From Halobacillus hunanensis (GTDB lineage Bacteria > Bacillota > Bacilli > Bacillales > Halobacillaceae): a stretch of 64,000 nucleotides of DNA. Positions 9,513-18,268 of the stretch are shown here, in pieces. Both the position numbers and the translations under genes were made by a program. Location of the stretch: the NCBI RefSeq assembly GCF_900166655.1, contig NZ_FVZB01000004.1, positions 1 through 64,000 on the forward strand. Direction: 5' to 3'. Position 1 is the first letter of the stretch, and each line of letters opens with the position of its first letter. The notes beneath the pieces are model-generated. The model saw only the letters and a list, made by a program, of their open reading frames with translations. It was not told the DNA's origin and did not search any database.

Positions 9513-9833
9513 TTATTGGCGTGGGGCAAACAACATAACAGAAACTCCAACTAAGCATATACCTGCACCTACCCAGTCATAAAAATCAGGCGTTTTTTTA
9601 TCAATACCCCATCCCCAAAGGACAGATAATATTATAAAAACACCTCCGTAGGCCGCATAAACTCTCCCGAAAGAAGGGAACGTTTGAAACGTAGCTATAA
9701 CACCATACATAGCTAAGGATAAGCCACCTAACATCCCCCAATAAAAAGGTTTTCCTTCTCTCAGCCACAGCCAAATAAGATACCCACCACCAATTTCAGC
9801 TAACCCAGCTAAAAGGAATAATACAATTGTCAT
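9513..9833 (-). CDS. ynfA: YnfA family (UPF0060) small membrane protein
   Basis: A 106-residue protein with four membrane helices and conserved family features ([29 protein letters not shown]). These small inner-membrane proteins resemble SMR-type transporters, but their substrate is not settled. ATG at 9833 follows GTGAGG. The next gene follows within 16 bp. Confidence 0.9.
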   Translation of the reverse strand: MTIVLFLLAGLAEIGGGYLIWLWLREGKPFYWGMLGGLSLAMYGVIATFQTFPSFGRVYAAYGGVFIILSVLWGWGIDKKTPDFYDWVGAGICLVGVSVMLFAPRQ

Positions 9834-9950
9834 AACCAACCCTCACTTCATTTTTTACCGTTTTTAACCTTTTACATAAGACATTCTACAAACTTGCCCG
9901 GACAAAAAGATGGATTGGCCATAAAGGGGAATTCTCTTCTTTCACATGAT

Positions 9951-10325
9951 CTAGTCAGGGATATTTGAAGTTAACTTCCAGCTGAAGTATAAGGTGTGTA
10001 GCAATAACAATAGGATTAGACTTATAGCGAAAAACAAAAAGCTAAAGCTGTAAGGGGTATTAATAAAAAGCGCTTGTTGGAGTGAAGTAACTAACATAAT
10101 CACCCCTACACTAATGGTTGTTTTAAGAAGGAGCTGCTTCAACCTTTGGGGTTTACTAAACAATCTCATAAGAGTAGTGGCTGTAAACCAGTATATAACA
10201 ACCAGTGCAGTAAGAAAGATCATGTTTTTAGAATCTAATAGTAAGCCCGTAATGAAACTGGAAATATAAAAAAACACAATGTAAATAACAATAAAAAAAT
10301 AAGGAAGTTTATGAGCTGATTTCAT
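9951..10325 (-). CDS. Hypothetical membrane protein, 124 residues
   Basis: Four predicted membrane helices joined by short basic loops; no cysteine or histidine motif that would suggest metal binding. An AAGGAG site lies 12 bases upstream of ATG 10325, slightly long. It follows copC-copD on the same strand but is separated from copD by a strong hairpin at 10370-10398. I do not recognise the family. Confidence 0.6.
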   Translation of the reverse strand: MKSAHKLPYFFIVIYIVFFYISSFITGLLLDSKNMIFLTALVVIYWFTATTLMRLFSKPQRLKQLLLKTTISVGVIMLVTSLQQALFINTPYSFSFLFFAISLILLLLLHTLYFSWKLTSNIPD

Positions 10326-10369
10326 GAAACATAGATTCTCCTTTTTATAGTTAGAATATTTAATGTTTC

Positions 10370-10398
10370 AAGGTCTTTTGTCACAGACAAAAGACCTT
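10370..10398 (-). terminator. Strong hairpin between copD and the next gene
   Basis: A 13-bp perfect stem (AAGGTCTTTTGTC and complement) with a 3-base loop begins 4 bp past the copD stop. There is no clean T tract, so termination is likely but not certain. Confidence 0.6.
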
Positions 10399-10402
10399 TA
10401 TA

Positions 10403-11551
10403 TTATTGAATTCCTATCATCAAAGCAAAATAGAATGATAAAACCATAAGTAAGGTAGCGCTTGAAGTCATGGCTACCGATTCCCGTTTAACGGCTGCCA
10501 TAATAGTTATCGTCGTAAATAACACGCCCATAATACCTAAAAGAAGACTCATGGGTCCAAAAGAAAAGCTTACGTTAAATATTCTTAAAGACTCTGCATT
10601 TTGAATGGTTTCAACTAGATCACTTTGCGTAAAAGTTGTGTATAGGGGGGAAGCCCCATAAGATTTTATTAAACTATAGATTTGATGCGGAGGCCATGAC
10701 TGCCCCATGAATGCGGTCAGGCCAAAGATAACCAAAGCATACATACTTTCTAATCGTGCCCACTTCAAGGGGTTAAAAGATACATCATTGTTCCTTTTTC
10801 GAAAAATAATTCCATTAATTATCGCGAATAATACTAAGGAAACCATGAATAAATGCTTAAAAAGCAAGGCCTGTCCATAGTTTACGGTTAAACTATTCTG
10901 ATACTCTTGAAAAATGGAGGCATTAGGATCATCATATGAATTAATATCAATACTCATCGTAAAATAACCTGCCACAGAAACAATAATCAAACAAACCACT
11001 GCAACTGGGGTAAACCATTTAAGGAATCGTAACCAATTCTCCTTTGTTTTGGAAAACCAACTTGCTACAAAAAGAATCCCTATCCACACTATGACAGCTA
11101 AAAAGTGAAACGTATGGGCTAGAAAACCCTGCCATTCTGTAATCGTTGCTGCATGACTGGATCGTGTGTAGCCAACAAGCATTAACAATGTCAATAGTAG
11201 AGCTAAACCAAGCAATATAGGATTAGTTTTGAAGTTTTTAGGTAGTAAAACTCGAATAAGAAGCGCTGAAATAAGGGTAATGAACACCCAGGCTTGACCC
11301 ACTTCAAACGTGAATAAGACATTTTTAAAAATGAACCACATGTCACGATCTCCCGAAAAGATGGCCGTTGTTCGAATAACGGGAAATAAAGCAGCTAGAG
11401 GGATAACCCCTGTTGCTATAAAAAGTATCTTTTTAGGTATGTTAATCGGTGGTTTATGGGTATCCGGCACGAGCAGAAGGATGAGTGCCCCGACTAATAC
11501 TGAAAAAGAAATATATAATAAAATTTCAGCTAACGTTAATACAATTATCAT
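10403..11551 (-). CDS. Copper resistance/uptake membrane protein, CopD family
   Basis: About 382 residues with nine or so membrane helices. Typical CopD features include the segment WQGFLAHTFHFLAVIVWIGI with paired His and the C-terminal half with WPPHQ. I chose ATG at 11551 (MIIVLTLAE), preceded by GGGTGG; the longer frame from 11617 overlaps copC and starts with unlikely Cys-rich sequence. In Bacillus subtilis YcnJ, the CopC and CopD parts are one protein; here they are separate and 13 bp apart. Together they probably carry copper across the membrane. Confidence 0.88.
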   Translation of the reverse strand: MIIVLTLAEILLYISFSVLVGALILLLVPDTHKPPINIPKKILFIATGVIPLAALFPVIRTTAIFSGDRDMWFIFKNVLFTFEVGQAWVFITLISALLIRVLLPKNFKTNPILLGLALLLTLLMLVGYTRSSHAATITEWQGFLAHTFHFLAVIVWIGILFVASWFSKTKENWLRFLKWFTPVAVVCLIIVSVAGYFTMSIDINSYDDPNASIFQEYQNSLTVNYGQALLFKHLFMVSLVLFAIINGIIFRKRNNDVSFNPLKWARLESMYALVIFGLTAFMGQSWPPHQIYSLIKSYGASPLYTTFTQSDLVETIQNAESLRIFNVSFSFGPMSLLLGIMGVLFTTITIMAAVKRESVAMTSSATLLMVLSFYFALMIGIQ

Positions 11552-11564
11552 GTTGAACCCACCC

Positions 11565-12179
11565 TTATTGTCTTTTCTTACTAAACAGCATCCAGAACAA
11601 TAATAAGGCCCCGGCAATGAGTATAACTATAATCATTTCATACATGAATGGAGATGGATTGGATTCATTTTCACTCTTAACCTGCTGTGAAGCATTTTTT
11701 CCATCCGTCCCTTGTTGTTTGGAGGCTGAATTATCCGGGTTTTCGGTTTCTGAATTTGCCTTTTCTTTTTGTTCAGAGTTGCCTGAATTCTCTGTGTCAG
11801 GTGATGCCTCTTGAGTCGTCGAAATCGTAAAGCTATATTGTTTTTCAATTAAATGGCCATCGGCCCCAAGGATCTTCCACTTTACCTGGTATGTACCTGA
11901 TGCAAGGTTTTCTTTAAAACTAGCTTCCAAAGTATTACCTTTGACGGTAACTGAGTTTGGTTCAATACTTTCTCCCTGTTGATTCAGAACATACAGCGTA
12001 CTTCCTTTTTCAATTTTCGTGTTAAAAGATAATTTGATACGTTCTACGGGCTCTTCTAGAGTTGCACCATCCTTAGGTGTGGAATTTTCTAATACAGAGT
12101 GTGCTTCTATGGTATTCATTGGGATCATACTTACCATCAATGCTAATACTATAAACGAAGCTAAGAGTTTTTTATTCAT
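11565..12179 (-). CDS. CopC-domain copper-binding protein with C-terminal membrane anchor
   Basis: A 204-residue exported protein: signal peptide to about residue 26, then a mature end at HSVLENSTP. That N-terminal His is the expected first copper ligand of CopC. DGHLIEKQYSF carries the second conserved His region. A Ser/Asn/Glu-rich linker leads to a C-terminal membrane helix with a basic tail, placing the domain outside the cell on a tether. It is directly upstream of the CopD gene and likely hands copper to it. Confidence 0.88.
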   Translation of the reverse strand: MNKKLLASFIVLALMVSMIPMNTIEAHSVLENSTPKDGATLEEPVERIKLSFNTKIEKGSTLYVLNQQGESIEPNSVTVKGNTLEASFKENLASGTYQVKWKILGADGHLIEKQYSFTISTTQEASPDTENSGNSEQKEKANSETENPDNSASKQQGTDGKNASQQVKSENESNPSPFMYEMIIVILIAGALLLFWMLFSKKRQ

Positions 12180-12521
12180 CGAATCTTCCTTTCATCTTTT
12201 CTTTTTTAAAAGGAGTTTTCTTAAGTCTCTAACAATAGCATCCATTTCACCGACATCTACTCCTATCTTTTTATGACTCCTCCTTCCTTCTGGCGTGACT
12301 TAAAGAAACTGGTCCCGTGAATGAATCCACCCGTAAAGGTCTATTTACCTAACATGTTTCTTCAATTTAGATAAATGGAATGAATATCCTTTCACTCATG
12401 CTTGCCCCCTTTTTCTTAACGAATTCTTAATCAGAATAACACCTTAACAATAAAGAACGCTTTCAAATCTGATAATTGTTTGAAAGTGTTCAAAAACGAA
12501 AGATAGGTCACTTTTTCCCCC
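12180..12521. other. Intergenic region upstream of copC
   Basis: No full gene. On the minus strand about 26 codons ending at a stop near 12196 look protein-like (GVDVGEMDAIVRDLRKLL) but lack a start with a ribosome site, so they may be a gene remnant. The rest holds the copC promoter region and the 3' flank of czcD. Confidence 0.4.
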
Positions 12522-12556
12522 AAAAAAATGCCCCCAAGGCTAAGCAATGGAGGCAT
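12522..12556 (-). terminator. Terminator of czrA-czcD
   Basis: On the minus strand, stem TGCCTCC pairs with GGGGGCA and is followed by T7. It lies a few bases past the czcD stop. Confidence 0.8.
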
Positions 12557-12561
12557 ACGAT

Positions 12562-13515
12562 TTAATGGTCATGTTGGTGGGAATGATCTTCACCTTCATT
12601 TTTACATAAAAGAGAATCATCATGAGGGTGCTCACGTGTTTCCATTTGGACCGTTACATGGCCTATATCTTTATCCTTTAGTTGGGATTCAACATTTCTT
12701 AATAGTTCCTGACACTCTTGGACTGTTAAATTCTCCGTAACTACAGCATGACAGGAGAGAGCATTTTGCCCACTTGTAATACTCCATACGTGTAGATCGT
12801 GAATACCTAGAATCTCGGGAATCGCTTCGATCGTGTCGGTAACGTCTTGAATGTTTACGTTTTTAGGTGTGCCTTCCATTAAGACGTGAACAGAATCTTT
12901 GGCTACACGCCAACCACTAATTAATACAAGGACAGCTACAATGACACTTGCGAGAGGGTCGGCCCACCCCCATCCTAAGAACATGATGAGTAGCGCAGCA
13001 ATAACAGCACCCACAGATCCTAATAAATCACCTAATACATGTAGAAAAGCAGCTCGCAAGTTTATGTTTTCCTTGGTATCCCCTTTACGCATCAAAATCC
13101 ACGCAACAATTACGTTTACAAGGAGACCAATAAAACCTATCGTAAGCATTCCAGCAGAAGCAACTTCAGGCGGATCCGAAAAGCGCTGATAGGCTTCATA
13201 GAAAATGTACAATGCAATTAATATGAGTGTAACCCCGTTGAAGAGGGCGGCTAGGATTTCAAATCGTTTGTATCCATAAGTCTTGCTATAGTTGGCTACT
13301 TTTTCTCCCATTATAAAGGCTAAAAGGCCAACCCCTAACGATACGGAGTCACTTAGCATATGTCCTGCGTCAGCCAAGAGAGCAAGACTGTTGGTTAAGA
13401 TTCCCCCAATGGCCTCCACAATCATATACAAAGTAATAATAATAAAACTAATCATTAAAGCTTTTTTGTTTGCGCCATGCGTATGATCATGACCATGATC
13501 GTGTCCCAAACTCAT
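12562..13515 (-). CDS. czcD: CzcD, zinc/cadmium/cobalt CDF exporter
   Basis: 317 residues with a His-rich N terminus (HDHGHDHTHG), six membrane helices, the HxxxD-type metal site (LADAGHMLSD and HVLGD), and a His-rich C terminus (DHSHQHDH). It closely follows the Bacillus subtilis CzcD pattern, which exchanges Zn2+ for protons. The AGGAGG site lies immediately before ATG 13515, so TTG two codons in may be the true start. It is directly downstream of its likely regulator at 13551-13931. Confidence 0.95.
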   Translation of the reverse strand: MSLGHDHGHDHTHGANKKALMISFIIITLYMIVEAIGGILTNSLALLADAGHMLSDSVSLGVGLLAFIMGEKVANYSKTYGYKRFEILAALFNGVTLILIALYIFYEAYQRFSDPPEVASAGMLTIGFIGLLVNVIVAWILMRKGDTKENINLRAAFLHVLGDLLGSVGAVIAALLIMFLGWGWADPLASVIVAVLVLISGWRVAKDSVHVLMEGTPKNVNIQDVTDTIEAIPEILGIHDLHVWSITSGQNALSCHAVVTENLTVQECQELLRNVESQLKDKDIGHVTVQMETREHPHDDSLLCKNEGEDHSHQHDH

Positions 13516-13550
13516 ACCTCCTATGTTAATCCCTTATTTTCAAATGTTTA

Positions 13551-13931
13551 TTAACAGTGACTTGCGTGCTTAATCGTTTGGTTTAGCATATTCATAACAT
13601 GTTCATCATCATGGGAATAATACAGACTTTTCCCATCTCTGCGGAATTTTACTAACCGTAAGTTCTTTAGAAAAGTCAGCTGATGGGAAACTGTTGATTG
13701 ACTTAGGCTTAGATGTTCAGCAATTTCGTTCACAGCATATTCATTTTGAAACAGTAAATGGAGAATACGAATTCTCGTTGGATGACACAATGCTTTAAAG
13801 GTTTGTGAAACGACAAATAATGTTTCCTCATCAAGTTCTTTTAGGGACCTGTCGTCCACTTTATCCTCAAAATCATGTAACTCCGTTACCACGGCTTTAC
13901 CATTATTTTTGGTTTGTGTTGCATCATTCAT
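13551..13931 (-). CDS. czrA: CzrA-type ArsR-family zinc-responsive repressor
   Basis: A 126-residue winged-helix protein with recognition helix [14 protein letters not shown]. The C-terminal helix carries DEH-x10-H-x2-H, exactly the D-x-H-x10-H-x2-H zinc site of CzrA/SmtB alpha-5 sensors. It ends in HC, an extra possible ligand. GGGAGAG precedes the ATG. It is 35 bp upstream of czcD in one operon and should derepress it when zinc or cobalt rises. Confidence 0.93.
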   Translation of the reverse strand: MNDATQTKNNGKAVVTELHDFEDKVDDRSLKELDEETLFVVSQTFKALCHPTRIRILHLLFQNEYAVNEIAEHLSLSQSTVSHQLTFLKNLRLVKFRRDGKSLYYSHDDEHVMNMLNQTIKHASHC

Positions 13932-13967
13932 AGCAATATCTCTCCCTTTCTGAAGTTATCCCCTACA

Positions 13968-13995
13968 TATGTATACATTAACATATGAACATATT
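13968..13995. promoter_or_regulatory. Possible CzrA operator
   Basis: An AT-rich interrupted repeat containing ATATGAACATAT and CATATG lies 37 bp upstream of czrA. ATATGAAC matches the half-site type used by CzrA/CadC-like repressors of the 12-2-12 class. Assignment by similarity and position only. Confidence 0.45.
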
Positions 13996-14094
13996 ACACG
14001 CATGATAAATCAACGTCAAACATAAATAAGTTATTAGGGGGATACATTCATTTTACGCTTCTGATTAATGTCAAAACAACTATGGAGAGATAGA

Positions 14095-14811
14095 ATGGGA
14101 ACAGCATGGATTATGGGGGCTTTTGCCTCTGGATTAGGAATAGGAATCGGCGGAATTTTTGCTTGGATTTTTAAAGGAGTTCAACAAAGCTTTATATACG
14201 CTTTGTGCACGGGCCTTATCATTGGATTGTTAGCTTTTGAAATGATTCCTGAAAGCCTCCGCCTGGGCGGATGGGGGGTGTTTTTTGTAGGGGCCATTGC
14301 TGGAATCACTCTTTTTCGGTATATTCATCACTCTATTGATAAGGTTACAATCATTACCCGAAGCCCTCAAAAAGATATCTTTGTTCGAACAGGTATTATC
14401 TTAACCATTAGTATTTCTGTTCATAATTTTCCAATGGGATTTGTACTTGGTTCAAATATAGGAACAGAGTTAGCTGGTGCCATGGTGCTAACTCTCCTTT
14501 TACATAACATTCCCGAGGGGATTATCATATTCACACCCTTATTTTTATCGGGGTTTGGGATTCTAACCTGGATGTTGTGTACAATGGTTGTTACGCTCCC
14601 CATCATCATAGGTTCTCTATTGGGACAATTTATCGATATTAGTTTCCCTTTTTTGTTAGCCTTCATTGTAAATATAACGATTTCCATTATTTTCATGGTT
14701 GCCATACAGGAGATTTTTAAAGAGTCTATACAACAATCCTCATGGACGTATAGCCTTATTGTGGGTATGGTAGGAATTGGGGGGATCTATTTATATTTAA
14801 CATTAAGCTGA
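14095..14811 (+). CDS. ZIP family divalent metal transporter
   Basis: About 238 residues, seven to eight membrane helices. The ZIP signature HNFPMG in one helix and HNIPEG in the next give the binuclear metal site. I chose ATG 14095 because GGAGAG lies 6 bases before it; the frame opens nine codons earlier at 14068 without a ribosome site. It diverges from czrA, so importer and exporter share an intergenic region. Direction of transport and metal (Zn, Fe or Mn) cannot be told from sequence. Confidence 0.85.
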   Translation: MGTAWIMGAFASGLGIGIGGIFAWIFKGVQQSFIYALCTGLIIGLLAFEMIPESLRLGGWGVFFVGAIAGITLFRYIHHSIDKVTIITRSPQKDIFVRTGIILTISISVHNFPMGFVLGSNIGTELAGAMVLTLLLHNIPEGIIIFTPLFLSGFGILTWMLCTMVVTLPIIIGSLLGQFIDISFPFLLAFIVNITISIIFMVAIQEIFKESIQQSSWTYSLIVGMVGIGGIYLYLTLS

Positions 14812-15365
14812 GCCAAAATAACCTCTTTAAAAGAAAACATTCAAGAGAAAGTATCCTTACCATCTCACTTTATTTACAGTTTAAGATTGAGGGGAAAGGA
14901 TATAAAATTGAAAAAATATATGTCTCTAACTCTTAGGACCACTAATTAAACCCTACTAAAGCCACAGGCTGTTGAGATGATCCCAACAGCCTCTTTTTTA
15001 TGCTACTGATTCAACTACCGAAGGGAAAACCATTATTTAACGATGGAACGGCCATATTATAGGATCACCCTTGCTCGTCTTATCCCTTAACGAATTGGGA
15101 TTATGTGTAAGTTGTTTAGAGAAAACATAAAGTGACCATCATGATAGTGGAAACATTCGCCAGATTTATTACAAAAGGGTTAATGATTTTAAGTATTCAT
15201 TACAATCATTTAATCTATACACTCTAATTATAGGTAGTGATATTATGTAATCTAGCAACCTTAATACTTATTGAGGAACCATAAAGCTTGATACATTCAA
15301 AACTAGCATTTTTATCTAGTTAAGTAACTTTGTGGTACAGAAAAACTTTGGACAGGGGTATTAAC
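14812..15365. other. Gene-poor stretch
   Basis: Holds a terminator at 14966-15000 and a 13-codon frame (TTG at 14908) after a GGGGAAAGG site that may be a remnant. The AT-rich 15180-15350 part probably holds the promoter of the carboxypeptidase gene. No other gene seen. Confidence 0.5.
14966..15000 (+). terminator. Intrinsic terminator
   Basis: Perfect 9-bp stem AGGCTGTTG with its complement, then CTTTTTTA. It serves the ZIP gene or the short frame after it. Confidence 0.8.
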
Positions 15366-16529
15366 ATGAAAAGAATCACATTAATTGTAGCCATGATGGT
15401 TATCATGAATGTATCAATTGTTTCCACAGCTTTTGGTGCATCAGATAAATTCCAGCCAAATTTAATGAGCAAATCTGCTATCATGATAGACTCAGAGACG
15501 GGCGAAGTGCTCTACGAAAAAAATGCCAATAAAAAAATGTATCCGGCTAGTCTAACCAAAATTGCAACAGCTATCTATGCGATAGAAACGGGTGATTTGG
15601 ATGACGTTGTCACCGTTAGTGAAAATGCAAGAAACACGGTGGGCACAAAAGTCTATTTGGAGAAAGGAGAACAAGTTACCCTAAAAAAGTTGCTTCAAGG
15701 GCTGCTGATTAATTCCGGTAATGATGCGGGTGTTGCGATTGCGGAACACTTGAGTGGGAGTGTAAAGCGTTTCTCCACTGAGCTCAACCAATATTTAGAA
15801 AACGTCATTGACGTTAAAAATACCAATTTTGTAAATCCACACGGTCTTTTTGATGCTCAACATGTAACTACAGCGAAGGATTTAGCTAAAATTACACAGT
15901 ATGCAATGAAGAATGAAGTGTTTAGAGAAATATTTGGCACAAAGAAACTAAAATGGAACGGCGAATCATGGGATACTACCCTTTATACTCATCATAAATT
16001 AATGAGGCAAAATCCATATAAAGGAGTAACTGGTGGAAAGACAGGATTTGTTAACCAATCAGGATTTACTTTAGCAACTACCGCAGAAAGAGAAAACATA
16101 AGCTTAATAGTAATCACTCTAAATAGCAATTTCCAAAGAGGGGCTTATAACGATACTACAAAACTACTAGACTATGGATTCAAAAATTTTCAAACTTCTA
16201 CTATTCCCGAAGGAACCACGTTTATAGTTGATGGTGTAAAGTATAAGGTCCCCGAAAGACTATCCTATACAAAACCCTTGAATAGAAAGGTAAGTAAAGA
16301 AATAAAAGATGGAAAGTTAAAGATTATTGATCAAAAAAATGGTTCAATCCTAACTTCCCTTCAATTGGATAAGGTTGAACCTAAGAGAGAAAAGGTATTA
16401 AAGGAACAAGATTTAACATCTAAGAACGTTGATACCGTAGGGGCAGTTCTCAGTAACCTCCCAGGGGTAGTATCACTCCTTGGTAAGGCATTGCATCACC
16501 CGTTATTATTGAATACTCTTTCGCTCTAA
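15366..16529 (+). CDS. D-alanyl-D-alanine carboxypeptidase (serine-type, DacF/DacA-like)
   Basis: 387 residues with a signal peptide ending near AFGAS. The three penicillin-binding motifs are in order: SLTK (SxxK), SGN and KTG. These enzymes trim the terminal D-Ala from peptidoglycan stem peptides. ATG 15366 (AGGGG 8 bases upstream) gives a proper signal peptide; the frame opens earlier at 15330. The tail after about residue 340 (LSNLPGVVSLLGKALHHP) is not the usual amphipathic anchor and may be altered. Single-gene unit with its own terminator. Confidence 0.9.
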   Translation: MKRITLIVAMMVIMNVSIVSTAFGASDKFQPNLMSKSAIMIDSETGEVLYEKNANKKMYPASLTKIATAIYAIETGDLDDVVTVSENARNTVGTKVYLEKGEQVTLKKLLQGLLINSGNDAGVAIAEHLSGSVKRFSTELNQYLENVIDVKNTNFVNPHGLFDAQHVTTAKDLAKITQYAMKNEVFREIFGTKKLKWNGESWDTTLYTHHKLMRQNPYKGVTGGKTGFVNQSGFTLATTAERENISLIVITLNSNFQRGAYNDTTKLLDYGFKNFQTSTIPEGTTFIVDGVKYKVPERLSYTKPLNRKVSKEIKDGKLKIIDQKNGSILTSLQLDKVEPKREKVLKEQDLTSKNVDTVGAVLSNLPGVVSLLGKALHHPLLLNTLSL

Positions 16530-16586
16530 TCACCTATCGATTTTAATAGATGTTGGTATGCTTGGCATCGATAGGTGACCTTTTTC
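16530..16586 (+). terminator. Terminator of the carboxypeptidase gene
   Basis: Perfect 11-bp stem TCACCTATCGA and complement with a long loop, followed by CCTTTTTC. It begins at the stop codon. Confidence 0.8.
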
Positions 16587-16789
16587 ATACCATACTGCGG
16601 TTCGAAAAAAGTGCAAACCCAGGACTTATTTCAATTCCTCGTAGTTTACGCCCACCACTAAGACAAATAAAAGCTTAACCATCAGAATGGAGAACCATAC
16701 TTCAAAATTTTCAAATCCTAACCTGGATAAACTACTAATCAAGAACACGGGGGACAAAAACACCCTTTTTCACAAGAATTCGGAAGGTT

Positions 16790-17033
16790 AGTTCTGGACG
16801 ATGAGCATCAAAATGTTATTGTGAACAAATCCCTATTTCCGGGTTAGAAGGCAGTTGAGATGCACTTTATGGAGCATCAAAAGCAGCAAAACTAGGTTTC
16901 ACAAACGTATAACAAATTGTCCTTAGAAATACAGAAATTAGCAGAGGATGGGGCAAACATCATGATCAAAAATGGATGGATGGAGGAACCACCTAGAGCA
17001 TTAGACAGGGATGAATTGGCAAAGAAAAAATAA
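16790..17033 (+). pseudogene. Remnant of a DUF3231 (spore-coat-F-like) gene
   Basis: The last 33 codons before TAA at 17031-17033 read AEDGANIMIKNGWMEEPP and so on, a typical DUF3231 C terminus. About 20 bases of upstream coding sense continue in another frame (ALYGASKAAKLGFTN), showing a frameshift near 16910. Further upstream the frame decays. Only the 3' end survives, so the gene is dead. Confidence 0.65.
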
Positions 17034-17091
17034 TACCCTATTACATGATGTGGGAAGAACTTATATTAATTCAGTTCTAGTTGGCCTACTG

Positions 17092-17600
17092 CACGTACAG
17101 ACTGACCGAAAAGCAAAGAACGCTTTCCGTCATTCTGTACGTGTCGCTTCTCCCTAAAATTAGCGATAACTACGGACTGTCAATTTTTTAAGGGGTGAAC
17201 GAGTCGGCATTGATAGCAAAATCGAAGAGGGCACACCTTGAAGTCAAAAAGCAGGACTTCAAGGTTGCGTTAGATACGATAAGCAGACTTGACGTCTGCT
17301 TTTTATTTTTGCTTCAGCATTTCTGTCCCTTTTGCATTCCGAATCGTATCACTCGCAAGTCCACTAAGAAAAAAACAGGTCGGGTCCCGTATGCCCTACC
17401 TATTTTTTCTAAGTGAACGAGCTAGCAGCGCAAGGGGCAAAAAAACTTTTCGCTTTTAATAAGTAAAAGCGGAAGCGAAAACTTTTTTGTGCGGAAACCC
17501 TTGCGCTGCTGTCTATGCTCCAGATTCGTTCTCCATGTCAAAAGGGCAGAAATAATTCCCTTTGGGGAACCATCCGTTTCGGATGCAAAAGGAAAGGAGT
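17092..17600 (+). promoter_or_regulatory. Element A: long structured leader, paralogue of element B
   Basis: About 510 bases without a convincing gene but with successive hairpins: 17092-17143, 17235-17265, 17281-17300 (AGCAGAC stem then T5), 17362-17415, 17424-17510 and 17571-17585 (CATCCGTTTCGGATG). Between hairpins are blocks shared with 38623-39110, such as CGATAACTACGGACTGT, TTTTGCATTCCGAATCGTA and CCCGTATGCC. Matching stems in the two copies differ in sequence yet keep pairing. It ends just before a ribosome site. I infer a structured RNA or single-stranded-DNA promoter. Confidence 0.6.
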
Positions 17601-17606
17601 AAAAAC

Positions 17607-17660
17607 ATGCAAAGAGAAAAGGAAGAATTTAAAAATAGGAGTGAATATCATGAAGAATGA
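17607..17660 (+). CDS. 17-codon leader ORF overlapping the next gene
   Basis: ATG at 17607 is preceded by AAAGGAG at ideal distance and reads 17 codons (MQREKEEFKNRSEYHEE). Its stop lies inside the start of the gene at 17650, so the two overlap by 11 bases. Such a layout is typical of a leader peptide coupling translation to the downstream gene. It may instead be a truncated start. Confidence 0.45.
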   Translation: MQREKEEFKNRSEYHEE

Positions 17661-18165
17661 ATTCGTTAATCCAGTAGTGGTTCCAGATGAAAATTCGAAG
17701 GTTATAGCGAAGGCCGAGGTTCCTGAAAGAGTTAAAGCGGTCGCAAAAACATTAAAACCACTTGTTGGGAAAAATGTTTCCCTAGCTGTTTTAGAGAGAG
17801 AAGTGTTTAAACACAAGCCTATCCTTACAATGAATGAGCTTAGGGACATCACCAACCGTGAAGGTGAGATTGATTTTTTGGATAAAAGTTTCCCCATCTA
17901 TATTAAACAAGGAGACGATTGGGTTTATCCCCATTACACCATGTTAATTAATCTTCATTTGATCGAGGATAACGGGGGTTTCTCTGATCAATCAGTAGTC
18001 AGGGTCATTTCCCTTAAATACAAGGGTGTTGAGGAGACAGTACAGGGATTGCGTAGTGTGTACGTAGTTTTATGTGGAATATCAGAACAAGTGGAGAAGG
18101 AAAAAGAGCAAGAAAAGGAAGATAGACGTTCTATAAAAACCCGAAGCTATGGGCCTAAACTGTAG
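17650..18165 (+). CDS. Uncharacterised plasmid protein, 171 residues
   Basis: I do not recognise this protein. ATG 17650 follows TAGGAGTG. It is soluble, mixed alpha/beta, with a Val/Lys-rich first third and a charged Glu/Lys tail (about residues 148-165). It is the first real gene after element A and is followed by a SprT-like protease. Because element B precedes an antirestriction gene, an early-transfer or anti-defence role is a reasonable but untested guess. Confidence 0.65.
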   Translation: MKNEFVNPVVVPDENSKVIAKAEVPERVKAVAKTLKPLVGKNVSLAVLEREVFKHKPILTMNELRDITNREGEIDFLDKSFPIYIKQGDDWVYPHYTMLINLHLIEDNGGFSDQSVVRVISLKYKGVEETVQGLRSVYVVLCGISEQVEKEKEQEKEDRRSIKTRSYGPKL

Positions 18166-18232
18166 ACCAGCTAAAACACTAGATAAGGAAGGGGGATTCA
18201 TCTTCCTCCTTCTGATATAATGAAGTATAAAA

Positions 18233-18250
18233 TTGAACCATATGGTTCAA
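18233..18250. promoter_or_regulatory. Perfect 18-bp palindrome upstream of the SprT-like gene
   Basis: TTGAACCATATGGTTCAA, a perfect inverted repeat, begins 12 bp after a TATAAT box at 18216-18221. Another TTGAACC occurs at 18260, inside the ribosome-site region. The position just after a promoter suggests a repressor operator. The cognate regulator is not identified. Confidence 0.6.
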
Positions 18251-18268
18251 AAATGGAGGTTGAACCAA

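Noticed and set aside
12190-12290. Protein-like minus-strand codons upstream of copC
   Set aside because: About 26 codons, no start codon with a ribosome site; noted as a possible remnant only.
17195-17416. Frame of 73 codons inside element A
   Set aside because: Overlaps conserved hairpins and has no counterpart frame in element B, so the conservation is structural.
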